From contig BSYO01000003.1 in the NCBI GenBank assembly GCA_033239525.1, positions 21,221,716 through 21,285,715 of the forward strand: 64,000 bases of DNA. Direction: 5' to 3'. The translations under genes and the position numbers were made by a program. Every line of letters starts with the position of its first letter. The stretch's first letter is position 1. Below, piece after piece: positions 10,501 to 22,074 of this stretch. Below the pieces are notes generated by a model. That model searched no databases and was not told the origin of the DNA. It was given only the letters and a program-made list of their open reading frames with translations. This DNA comes from Nepenthes gracilis (lineage: Eukaryota > Streptophyta > Magnoliopsida > Caryophyllales > Nepenthaceae).

Positions 10501-13500
10501 AAGAGCTGTCCAAGCTGCCGGACATGGAGCGATTACTTATGCGCCTCTTTGCTAGAAGGCAAGTAGACAACAGCATCACTCCCTTACACAGACTTGCTTA
10601 ATCTTATTTGGAAAAGAACTTGTTGATGGTTATGAAATTTGGATATAATGCAGTGAAGCTAATGGAAGGAATGCAAATAAAATTGTTCTTTACGAAGATG
10701 CTGCAAAGAAACAGCTTCAAGAATTTATTTCAACAATGCGTGGTTGTGAAAAAATGGCTCAAGCATGCTCTCAATTGGGTTCCGTTATAAATAATGTCAA
10801 TTCTGGACCCTTACATCATCTGTTAATTCCTGGTATTATTTGCCCCGCTGTTTTGGATATTCTGATTTATTTTTCTTTTTTTTTTTGCTTGGTATCCTCA
10901 ATCTGGCTAAATTCTCTTGTAACTGATCACATGTAGGCAAAGGTCTTCCTGATACCAGTTTAGTTCTAAAGCATTTTAGGGATGCTTTTGATTGGGCAGA
11001 AGCCAACGATTCAGGACGAATAATTCCTTGCGAAGGGGTTGATACAGAATATGATTCTGCTTGTGAGAATATCAAAATGATTGAATCTAGCATGAAAAGA
11101 TACCTCAAGGAACAGAGGAAGTTACTTGGGGACACATCGGTAAGTACCTGCTCAAATTAGCAGTGCCATGTTTGAGCTGTCAAACTTCCTCTTTGTTTCT
11201 TGTTGGCATTAACTTTTGCTAGCTGGTCATCTATGCAGATCTTGTACGTAACAGTTGGAAAAGAATCATATCTTTTAGAAGTGCCAGAAAGCTTGAGCAG
11301 TAGTGTTCCTCGAGAGTACGAGTTACGGTCATCCAAAAAGGTTAAAGGCAATAGGCAATGTATCTGACCCATGTTCTTTAGAGACCTCTTACAATTAGAT
11401 AAGTAAGCGAACAACAGCCGTTTCACCAACGGTTAAAATCAAATGGCATAGAGATTTAATTTTTTCGTGAGGATTTTGTAAATAGCCACATTGATGCAAG
11501 TCTCTGTTGCATAATTATTCCATTCAAGGTACTGAATATTATGCTTATTCAAATTTCAGATGCTTCAGTTCAGTAAAATTGTGAATGCACACCTGCATAA
11601 TCCCAACGTGTCATATAGAACAGACCATACATGGTTGGCTTGAATTGTTATAATTCTCTTCCCTTTAAATATAAATACAAAATTGAGGGCTAGAAGAAAT
11701 GCTTGATCAATTTTCTATTGATGCAAAGAAAGAAAAGTTATCCCATTGTTATTACCGTCCCTAAATTTATAGACTATTTGGATGACGTGACTTATTTATG
11801 TGCCTTGAATATTTGACCATCTGTCACCAAATTTTGTTTTACATTGTTGCCTGGAATCTGGCTGTTCAGGGTTTCTTCCGATACTGGACACCAGATATAA
11901 AGAAAATGTTAGCAGAGCTATCTCATGCTGAATCTGAGAAGGAGTCCAAGCTGAAAGGCATTCTGCAGAGGTTGATTGGACGCTTTTGTGAGCATCATAG
12001 AATGTGGAGACGATTGATTTCAACCGTCGCAGGTGTGGTCATGATGTACTATTTTGCATTTAACATCTTTGTATCATTTCCTCCACTCTTTACAGTTCAC
12101 ATGCCTTTTGTGTTCATCTGGTTCCCCTATTCTCCGTTCTGCTTTCTTCCCTTTAATTTTACAACTGCATTCTGGTGCACTTCCTGTGGTCTATTTGCTC
12201 ATACAATTGTGGTTCCAACAACCAACAATAATAACAAAGCATTAAATCTCACCAAATGGGATCGATTATATAAGTTTATTTTTGTCATTTTGCTCTATTT
12301 AATATAACATCGTGTGAAAGTAAAAAGAATTTTTATTAAATTTTATCACCATTTAAAATCATGGTGTAATGTGTACCCCCTCTATTCCGGTCATGGAATA
12401 GATGAAATAAATCTGGAAAATGTATTTTTTGTTTGAAATCTATGATCAATGATAGGACAAGATTCATTTTGCATCATATCTAAGGGTTTTCTTCCTTTAG
12501 GCTAAAAAAGCAATGCCACTCGACTAGTAGAAAAAAATTAAATCATTTTTTGTCACATCACTCCAAGTTTTTTTGGTTGACCTCTTTATTTTCATTTCCA
12601 ATAACAATCTATCTTTCCTGATAAGTACTTTACTTGACCTATGTTTTAAGTGTTTGAACTACTTTATATAACTTCCCGCACCTTTCCTATAAGCAGCTAT
12701 AAAAAAGAGTAGCCCAGAATTTTCCTTATTACAAAAACCCCAACTGTTTGAGCAGATAGGGCAATGCAAGTGCGCAAGAAAGATGTAATTCAAATGCAAG
12801 GCTTACATTCTCTTGGCTCGTCTTGCAGAACTGGATGTTTTGATCAGTTTAGCAGTAGCGAGTGACTATTATGAAGGACCTACTTGCCGTCCCATCATTT
12901 CAGACAATTCTAGTCCTAATGGCATGCGTCATTTGACTGCTAAAGGTTTAGGGCATCCTGTCCTTAGAAGTGATTCCTTAGGCAAGGGTACATTTGTCCC
13001 CAATGACATCATGATTGGTGGTCCTGATCATGCGAGATTTATCCTTCTTTCTGGTCCCAACATGGGTGGAAAGTCAACGCTTCTTCGCCAAGTTTGCTTG
13101 GCTGTTATTTTGGCTCAGGTTAATTCTCTTATGGTGTGAATTCAGATGGTTGTTGCATCGTTTTCAGGCTGTTCTGAATGGTGCCTTTTCCCTAGGTTGG
13201 AGCAGACGTCCCTGCAGAACATTTTGAGCTGTCACTCATCGACCGAATCTTTGTCCGAATGGGTGCAAAAGATCATATTATGGCAGGCCAGAGCACATTT
13301 TTGACAGAACTCTCAGAAACTGCTTCTATGCTGGTGAGATTCATTGTATATTATGTTGCTAAGTTTGGCTGCAAATTATGGAATGAAATATCAGCTGATA
13401 AATAAAATATTGGCCCCTGATACTGATATTTTCTAATGCTATGCAAAATTGTGATATGTCGCCTTATTTGTATTATATCGGCTAACACACTTGATATTTC

Positions 13501-15813
13501 CAGTATATCGGCCGATATTTGCCCATTAGAATAAATTGCATCTGATATCTCTAATATTAGTATATATTACTTGATATGGCTGAACTAATATGACCACGAT
13601 TGGTACTATACTAATGGCAATATTTTCGTCCATGCTTCAAATCCAATAGTTAATCCTCTAGTATAGGGTGGCAAGTGCATGATAGAGAAGCCAATATGAC
13701 ATACATATGAAATGAGTATGTTATGCTTGTGTTATTATTATGCAGAAAGTAAATTTCAACGTCCTTTTCCGAATCGCCAACTTCCTGATGTTTCCTTCTA
13801 ATAAGAATTTTCATAGTGAAAAACACTTGAGTTCATGATTGAGCAAAGGGTTGCATTGCATAAGCTATTTCGGCAAGTTCATTTTTTGATTTTCAAGGAA
13901 GGAATCAACTTCATGCACATGAATCATAATAATTGATAAAGCTTTTCTAAGTGCATTTTTTTGACTTGTCATTGAGTTCTCATGGCTACTGTAGGCATTT
14001 GCAACCTGCGATTCATTGGTGGCCCTGGATGAACTTGGACGTGGCACTTCGACTTCTGATGGACAAGCCATCGCGTAAGTGCCAAAAGCATTTGATGTCC
14101 CATCAATGTAATGTTTGATCATATACATGCTGCATAACCCCTTGATTTTCTTCCACAGGGAATCGGTTCTTGATTTTTTAGTACACAACGTGCAGTGTCG
14201 AGGAATGTTTTCCACTCATTATCACAGATTAGCGGTAGACTTTGAGGGAGATTCTAAGGTATAGTTTTCCTAATTTTGTCTGGTAAATTTTACCCATTGA
14301 AAAATGGAGGCAACAAAAGAATTTTAGTAATATGTGTATAAACTATTGAATTAGTAATATTCCTTTATATACAGGTCTCCTTGTGCCATATGGCATGTCA
14401 AGTAGGTAAAGCAGTTGGAGAGATAGAAGAAGTTACATTTCTTTATAAATTGACCCCTGGCACATGTCCCAAAAGCTACGGTGTTAATGTTGCACGGCTA
14501 GCTGGTATGCTCTTCTATTGTTTCTTGTTGTATCATAACCTTATTTTTCTCAAATGGTTAAAAGGCAGCCTATTGCATAAATCTCCCGCTATGTGCAGCA
14601 TCCGGGGAAGGGTTGGACTAATATTTAGTCTATTTTATGTAGTCTTTCCACGACTCAAATCCATGACCACCAAGTTACACGACAACTCTGTTGTTGCACT
14701 AACTTTCCCTAAAGGCGCATTAATTCAAACATCAAAGTGGTCATGTTTATGTAATGGGTGTCGAGCCTTTAGTGCCTAACAACTTGTCGGTTTTGCTTCA
14801 CCGTTTGATTCATTTCCTTTAGGACTTGACAAATGAGTCGAAGTCTGAGTATTTTGTACGGTGTATGGAAAGAAACTTACATTTTTTAGTCTCCCATGAT
14901 AATGGTAAGTTGGCTTTCTGTGCTTTGTGCCGATACCGAACTGAATGGTGTGCAAATAGGTAAGTTAGCATTTTGTATTATGCCTGTGGTGAATAACCAC
15001 AACTTCTCCATTCACTATCTTGCCTTCCCTTTATAACATATAATCAACACCTTTTTCTTTTCCCTTTTTCCAAACCTCTCTATGTCGTACCTTCATTTGA
15101 TGTTCACCTCTAAATGTGTACTGATTTTAAATGAAACGACCAAGATACCTGTGGCCATGTTTATACTGACATGTGCTATATCCTAAGTTTATTCACTCAT
15201 ATTTTTAATGAGAGAAGTGGTGTTTTAGTCATACGGAGCAGTCTTATTGTCTTCCTGTGCACATGTGCGAGAAGCATCATGGAAAGGATCATGGAGTGTG
15301 ACATTGTAATTGATGTTTGGACATAGAATTGAGTCCTTGTGAATGGGCATCGCTAGGTGCTCGTATTTTATGACACTAGGGACGATAAAACAACCATTTT
15401 TGACATAGAAAGATCTAAAAAAGGAGATGGTTTAGTGAAACATGCTCTCCAAGTAAAGATGTTTTGTGTAGAAAGGAAAAAAAGAAAACTCCTTTATGGT
15501 GCTAAAAACAGTTATTCTTTATCCGTTATCGGTACATTTCTCAATCGATCTCATCATTCCAGGAATTCCCGATTCTGTACTTTGTAAAGCTGTGGTAAAG
15601 TCAAAAGAGTTTGAGGCTGCATATGGCGGAGTTAGAGAAGTGTCCCACAACAGATGTCAAGGTCAGGACGAAAGGGTTTTTGCCTTGATCCAAAATTTGT
15701 TAAGCGTTGCTTCAAATCTTACTCCCCATAAGACTTCCCAGAAAACAGGTATTGCCACGCTCATCAAGCTTCAGCAACGGGCACAGATTCTTCTCAACAA
15801 ACACATGGTGTGA
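4504..15813 (+). CDS. MSH6: DNA mismatch repair protein MSH6 (MutS homolog 6), 21 exons
   Basis: Nuclear ATPase that pairs with MSH2 (MutS-alpha) to recognise mismatches and short loops. Exons: 4504-5341, 6291-6387, 6530-6632, 6718-6771, 6876-6950, 7263-7331, 7446-7529, 8177-8371, 8953-9500, 9681-9810, 10467-10558, 10654-10832, 10937-11139, 11239-11340, 11870-12032, 12829-13118, 13196-13333, 13995-14074, 14159-14258, 14375-14504, 15563-15813. Phases chain without a stop to 1,306 aa, close to Arabidopsis MSH6 (about 1,320). Order: N-terminal PCNA-interaction motif (res 18-25); plant-type Tudor domain (about 100-158); charged linker; mismatch-binding domain with the Phe-x-Glu motif F368-Y-E370; connector, lever and clamp; ATPase with Walker A GPNMGGKST (1053-1061), Walker B DELGRGT (1132-1138) and STHYH (1165-1169). 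The start is chosen because MAPSRRQSNGRSPLVNQ matches plant MSH6 N-termini. Intron 11 (10559-10653) uses a GC donor. All key catalytic motifs are present, so the gene looks functional. Confidence 0.97.
4625..4637 (+). promoter_or_regulatory. Telo-box-like motif inside MSH6 exon 1
   Basis: AAACCCTAACCC, with further CCCTA units nearby through about 4670, encodes the Pro/Asn/Ser-rich segment after the PCNA motif. AAACCCTAA is the plant telo-box, a common element near the start of replication and translation genes. Here it could be regulatory, or simply a product of low-complexity coding sequence. Confidence 0.35.
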
Positions 15814-16603
15814 TTGTGTGAATTATTGTTTAGCAGTTCTTGATGTGCAGGTACTCAACAAATTTAAAAGTTTTGAGTTGGACAATGCATCATAAAATGA
15901 TAAGAAAGCCATCTTTTTGCATATTTGTTGGTAAACCTAGTTTTGTCTGTTGTACATATCACTCTGTGGCTGTCGACAATGAACTAATGATGAGAATGCT
16001 TCACGTGGAATTGAATTTTGCATCAAGTGATGTGGGGATGAGATTAGGTTGTTGAGGTATCACCTGGCTTACAAAGGGGGTGAAAACTAGCCAATACCTC
16101 AAACTTTGAGTGGCACTCGACATATTATTTATGAGTATTGTTTTCAATAAGTGAGTCTTGATGTGACGGGTAAGTTTGTTTGACAGTGTCTTCAAAGCTA
16201 TGGATGTAAACTTAGAGATATTTTTGGAGATTGTGTATGTGTGACTCATGCTGCAAGTCCTGTGCATTAGGTCACCTTTAACAATAGTGGCACACTTATT
16301 TCCTATTGGATTCTATTTGAAAGAAACCAAAGAGTAACAAACATTTGGTAACTCACCCGACTGACTTGCATCCGAAGGAAGCAATATGAGTTTGTTAGTT
16401 TGGTGGGACTTGTTTGAAGTATTTAATTCACCACTTGTACCAACAAAGAGAGAGGAAAACAAATATGATCTGGAAAAATCATTAGTATTTTTAGTAAGGA
16501 AAAACTCAAATAATTTGGTCTCTGTTGCACATTTTCCTCTAACTAAAACAGAGGACAGTAGGTGTATGCTGTGCTAAGTACAAAATAGAGGAGGGAGGGG
16601 GTT
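15814..16603. other. Convergent intergenic spacer with both 3' UTRs
   Basis: This 790-bp space lies between the MSH6 stop and the stop of the RING-CH gene on the opposite strand. It must hold the 3' UTRs and polyadenylation regions of both. I see no further coding exon in it. Confidence 0.6.
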
Positions 16604-19600
16604 TCATTGAGACTGAATGTCAACTGCGTGATGTAGTCGCTCCTCCCCTCCATTTTCTCCATAATATTGCAGATGATGGTCGTACGTATAATCCTGATGC
16701 CATTGAGAAAAACCAATTTCGTTTGGTAACCACAATAATATATTGAAAGAGTAGTGATATTTTTAGTCAAAAAAGATTTAATGCTTTAGTTATTAAGATT
16801 TGTGATGATCTTATATTTTTTCTATGAATTTGTAGCATAATGAACTGAAATGATAAAACATTCATTAGAAAATAATTTGATAATAATTTCAATTTTAATT
16901 TGATAACAATGAAAGGACAATAATAATTCACGGAATAGAGTTATGAGGGAAAAGGGGTGAGAAAATTACCTGAAGGTGATGATGCCTTCGGATGCTCCGT
17001 TGAACGGCTGCTATGGTTCGGATTATTATGTACATGGGAACTATGATTCCACAAAATCTGAAAATAAGTACCTGCAATTTTTATTATTTAAATTTTTTTT
17101 ATTAAACAAAAACTGGAATATAAATCCGTACGTCGGAGCAGAAATTAGATGCTTAATTGGAATTAAATTAGATGCTTACGGTAAGAAGCGAAAAGGGGTA
17201 ATGTTCTGCGCCGGCGGTAAGCGCAGCCACTAGGTGTCTCACCATTAAAAAGACTGTCAGCTGCCAATTTTCACCGTACATCATAATTATCAAAAAAAAA
17301 AAAATACATACGTATTATGTGTTGGGAAAATGTAAATTTAAAGTGTTTTTCTCTTTTTTTTTTTTTTGGTTTTAATGTCAATTTTATTTCTGTCACTAAT
17401 TTCACTTTAAGTCAAATTAACTACATAACTAGTCATACGAATAACATGTATGTTAAAATAATACGATGAATTTGTTAATTTTTTTTTAATATATTATAGT
17501 TAGTATAAAACTAAGATTTGAAAATAATTGATACCTCCTTTTAGCATAGTTACAGATTTGGGACCCACGTTGACATACACTGATTCGAATACAGTCGATA
17601 AAGCTCGGTGGTTTACTACCCAACAAATAAATTAACAGCAAAAATATCTCTCAAAATTATGTTTGGCTCTAATTTATCTAATTGTCATTTCAATGGGGGA
17701 ATATATTGAGGATCATGGTCCCCTATAGTTGCTCTCCTCCAACTAGAATTTATCGAACTAGAATTTATTTGCCATTAATTTTAAATATTTTTTGGGGAAA
17801 AAAAATTACAAACTAGACCCATTTTTTAGGCAAAAAAAAATGTTCAGAAAATTTAAACCCCCCCCCCCCAAAAAAGGCTAAAAATATTTTAATAAAGGCA
17901 ATAAATTATATAAATTTAAATATATATATATATATATATATGTACTTTAGCAAAGAGTCTGAATTGTTTCATTCATCAATCACAATCTTTGGTTTTGTCA
18001 ACTTGATAATTTATGGTCGGCCCCCTACCCAATCACATGCCCTTAGCGAAACCCTAAAGACAACAGAGATTAGCATTTACCTACACCTACGATAACAACA
18101 TGCCACTTTAAGGGGAGACCTACCCCATTCCCCATGAGGCTTTCCTTGAGCTTTGGAAACTTTATGGCATGAAATGGATAGAGCAGCCCTCGGTCACAGT
18201 GGACTCATACTTTCTATTTTCTCATAAGATCATCAATTTTATAATTTTAATAGAATAAATTTAAAATAGTTATTTAGTTGAGTCAACATGGAACTTCAAT
18301 TTAATTGTTAATGTAATTATATCTGATTTTTTTTTATTTATATGAATTTTTTTTTAAACTGGGGTCAATAGGCCTCGCACTCTAAGAGATGCAACCTCAA
18401 CGGAAAACAAGCAGTACAGTTGTGGGGTTACCACTTTTATAAAGCAAATTTTGTTAAGACGTTATGTCTTGTTCAACAATATGTAGAAAAGGAGTATAAA
18501 ATCATGTGCCCATGAAGGGAAAGATGATCTTTGCCAATTTGCACCACTGCCAATCATACTTCTCCATCGAAACTTCCACATGATTTTTCTCTTGACCAAG
18601 AAATGGCAAAAAATAAATAAATAAAGGGGAGGTACCAGATAATATTTACTGATTTATGAATTCTTTAAATTAATTTTATTATTTATGACTATTAAATTTT
18701 TTTATAAAAAAAAATAATGAAAATAGTTATTATCTTTAGTACTACTCCTTTGAATATTTAAGTTACGTTCACGTATTAAAATTTAGAGTTTTAAAAAATC
18801 AGAAATTTACAGCACCTCTTGTTCTACAAATATCTACACAAGTTTTTATTATGTAATTATCTTCGATGATTACAAATATTTATACTATATATTCACACGT
18901 GAACATATGTTTAATGCTAAACTTTGTAAACTATTTTCTTATTATTTTGTAATTTTTTCAGAGTGGCTTAATTTAGGGAATCAGTCGTACTTAAAGAGAG
19001 CATGCTTGCCCTCATCCATCGGTGTAAAAAAGTATTAAACCTAACTATAAATTAAAATGAATTCAATTCTAAAAAGCTGAGCCTATAATTAAAAAATAAA
19101 AATGTCTAGAAAAGCCCCCATCAATAATTAAAAATTTCTGTTTCTATAATATTTTATCAATTAACAAATAAATATTTTCTATCCTATAATTAGGGCAGGT
19201 GGGTCCCACTGCCCCTGATTAGACAGGCTTGCAAGCACTGAAGGCTGAGTGTATTCCAACTTTCAAATGGATATAGGGAATACCCCGCGGGTCATCACTT
19301 TCCCCGCTAGCAAGGGTGGTTGTATCAAATAACTTCTTTTTTTTATATTATTTAAAAATTAACGGTGGTTATATATATATTTTTTATTTTTTTTATAATA
19401 TAAATAATTTAATATTTTATATCATATTTTCAAAAAAATATAAAATAAAGATAATTAAATCGCCTCCATTACCTAACGACCTAGAGACACTAGAAATCTG
19501 GCGGGGCAGTAGCCCAGCAGGTAGGCCCCTCTCGTTCCCGTTCAAATGGGTGATGTGTTGAAAAATAATAACAGCAGTGTGGGGGTGTCGAAACTTACAG

Positions 19601-21967
19601 CGAGAGCCACCGTTCTGCAGCACGACGCGCTCCGGTCGGCCGCCGTCGAGCAATCGGAATATTCCCCGTCAAGAATTGTACCTTCAGCTACGGCCACTAA
19701 AGTTGGGTCTGGTGGTTCCTGTCCTCTTCTTGTAACTTCCAAGCTTCCTCTGTTTCAACATTCGATTTTGTTAATGACCCATTAATCATACGATTATATT
19801 CTATTGTTGCAGAAAAAATTCATGATCATATAGTAATTGACTAAACTCGTCAAAAGTATTTCTATATTCGAAAAATCAAATCTTCTAAACAATTCGTTCC
19901 CAATAGAAAATTGAGTATGAAAATCAGAGCCATTTGCTCCTATTTCAAGTCAAGATATAGAAAAAATCACTTTTGAGTTTCAACTAAAAGCTTAATCATT
20001 CTTCTCTCAAAGCCGTGCTAATTTATAAAACAAATAATAATAATAATAATAAATTACTATTGTTTTTACGTCCAGTATAAACCAGTAAAGCACGTTTGTT
20101 TCAAGAAAAGGAAGCATATTTATCTTTTTTTTTTTTAAAAAAGACTAAAAAAAGGCCCATTTTAAAATAATTTCAAGGTAGGAGCTTATTTTTTATTGTT
20201 CTAAGGTGAAATAAGCATTATATTTTTCGTGTCTATACAAAAAATTAGATTTTAGTAAGGTAAGAATAATTATTTTAAATATCTAACAATGAATATTTAT
20301 CTTCTAAATTCTAAAAAAAATTGATACCCAAAACTCTTACCCGGACAAAAGAAATAATTATTATTAGCATTTTAAAAAAATCAATTGATTTCTTTTTATC
20401 CCCTCCTACTACAACACTAGAAATTGGTTCTAATTTAATGAAAAATCTAACTCTGAACCACGTGGAAATTATCGTTATGGTAACAAGATGATTGTTTGAA
20501 GACATATATAAGCTTCTGAATTACATATAAATATATATTCCGTAGAACTTTTGAGTTTTGTGGGGATGCACGAGAGCAGAGGTCGTGTTATAATTGGCAA
20601 TAAGTACCTGATTGTGACTGTATCATCGGACACTAGAGATGGCTTTTTAGGAGGCGCCGTGTACCCAGGTTCGTACTTCTGCAATAAAATCGAAAAATCC
20701 AAAAAATACTTTAATCTATATGTCCTATAAGTATATAAAAAAAAGGAATTATATATATACATATACTACCTGAAGTGTGTAAAAAGCTAATTATACCGTG
20801 ACTTCTGACAAAATATGTGCATGTAATTAGATAAGGTGGAAATATAAAGAATGCATACTTCAAAAAATTTTGTATTATACGTATTTTCTCATCCGAGTGA
20901 CGTAGGAAGTTGAAATTCGAAAGGACTATCTGTGAATTTAAAACATGTAATCTAATAGCCACAGAAAAATATTCAGGATGATCAATAGATCAATCAAATT
21001 CTGTCTCTGGAAAGAAGAGAGAATTTAACGAGGAATCAAAGAAACAGAGAGAAACTTGGAAGGGATGATGGTGATTTTTAAAGATTGAGGTTCGGCGACG
21101 GAGCGCCGGAAGTTAGAGAGTAGATCTAGTGTCAAGGCAAAACTAGAACAAAAGGCAACAAAAACAGAGAATTGTTTTTTTTTTGCAAAACAAAAACAAC
21201 AAAAACAGAGTATTTACTTTGAAGCTTCCAAATACCAGAAGAAAACAAACAGCCATCTTCCATTATATAGACAAAATGTTACAGGAACTCAGGAGCCAAG
21301 AATTTAATCTGTTCAAAAGCACCGACAATCAAAATATAGAGAATTGAAATAAGAGAGAGAGAATACTTGTTAATCAGGAAACCAGATAATAAATCAAACC
21401 CATGAGTTTTATACGTTTCAAATTTTCATATAAAACTGACTAAAATAGTTTTTTTTTTTTTCAAGTTCTCAACAATACGAACAACCGAGTTGAGATCACG
21501 GCAAATGGAGGAAGAACACGGAACCAAACATTTCAACGCAGAAACACCAAAAACAAAAGCGCAACAGGTTCCAGAAAGAAATCTCTCAATTAAATCAAAA
21601 CAAAAAACAGAGAAAAACAGACCTGCAAACAGATTTCACAAACAGTATCGCCCTTCTCATCACACCACCTTTGTATGCATTCTCTGTGTGCAAACTGGAC
21701 ATTCGAAATCAAAAGTTAAAAGAGAATTTCTGAAATTGACTGAATTTTTTTTTTTTAAAAAAATGAGGGCGCACATGGAACTCAAAAATACAATTTGTAG
21801 AGATTATGCCTTTTCATCTTCTGTATTTTCACCTTAACAGTACCAGAACATGCACAAGGAGATTCTAGCGTCCTCCAACTTTCAAATTCTCCTTCATGGC
21901 AAATTCTGCAGTATGAAATTGAAGAACTTGGCTGCCAATCACTCACTATGAACACAGCCTCTGCCAT
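16604..21967 (-). CDS. RING-CH (RINGv, MARCH-type) membrane E3 ubiquitin ligase, 7 exons
   Basis: Likely a membrane-bound E3 ubiquitin ligase. Minus-strand exons in order: 21967-21833, 21694-21623, 20678-20608, 19749-19599, 17260-17180, 17071-16970, 16693-16604. Each junction is GT-AG and phases agree, giving 233 aa. The RING-CH domain is complete across exons 1-2: C20-x2-C23-x14-C38-x1-C40-x7-H48-x2-C51-x12-C64-x2-C67, the C4HC3 spacing of the family. Exon 3 encodes the [10 protein letters not shown] segment, exon 4 a conserved linker ending in CCRTVALA, and exons 5-6 two hydrophobic helices around an [12 protein letters not shown] loop, then a basic tail (RSIRRHHH). The short last exon is polar and is the least certain. 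This matches plant RINGv proteins with two C-terminal membrane segments. A longer start at 22072 is open but low-complexity; [12 protein letters not shown] is preferred. Intron 4 (17261-19598) is 2.3 kb. No mutation is seen. Confidence 0.92.
17261..19598 (-). other. Large AT-rich intron 4 of the RING-CH gene
   Basis: This intron is 2,338 bp, much longer than the others in the gene. It contains a run of C followed by A (about 17862-17876), a TA microsatellite (about 17921-17941) and AT-rich filler. No coding segment or recognisable transposon ends were seen. Confidence 0.75.
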
Positions 21968-22007
21968 ATTCAGAACTCTTTCTCTTTCTCTCTGAAATTT
22001 CGATTTC

Positions 22008-22034
22008 AAATTCTCTCTCTCTCTCTCTCTCTCT
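22008..22034 (-). repeat. GA microsatellite in the 5' leader of the RING-CH gene
   Basis: The plus strand carries a run of CT dinucleotides, so the transcribed strand reads (GA)n about 40-70 bases upstream of the chosen ATG, with further GAGA blocks nearer the start. Such tracts are common in plant leaders and are bound by BBR/BPC GAGA factors. Confidence 0.7.
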
Positions 22035-22074
22035 TTGGTTTGCTTGGAATTTAAATCAGAGAACATAAGCAATA

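Noticed and set aside
11798..12307. 169-codon plus-strand open frame
   Set aside because: Only 11870-12032 is real (MSH6 exon 15). The rest is intron read-through on both sides.
16976..17233. 85-codon plus-strand open frame
   Set aside because: It is antisense to exons 5 and 6 of the RING-CH gene, which have family-matching sequence and splice sites.
21490..21837. 115-codon plus-strand open frame
   Set aside because: Antisense to exon 2 and intron 1 of the RING-CH gene; low-complexity.
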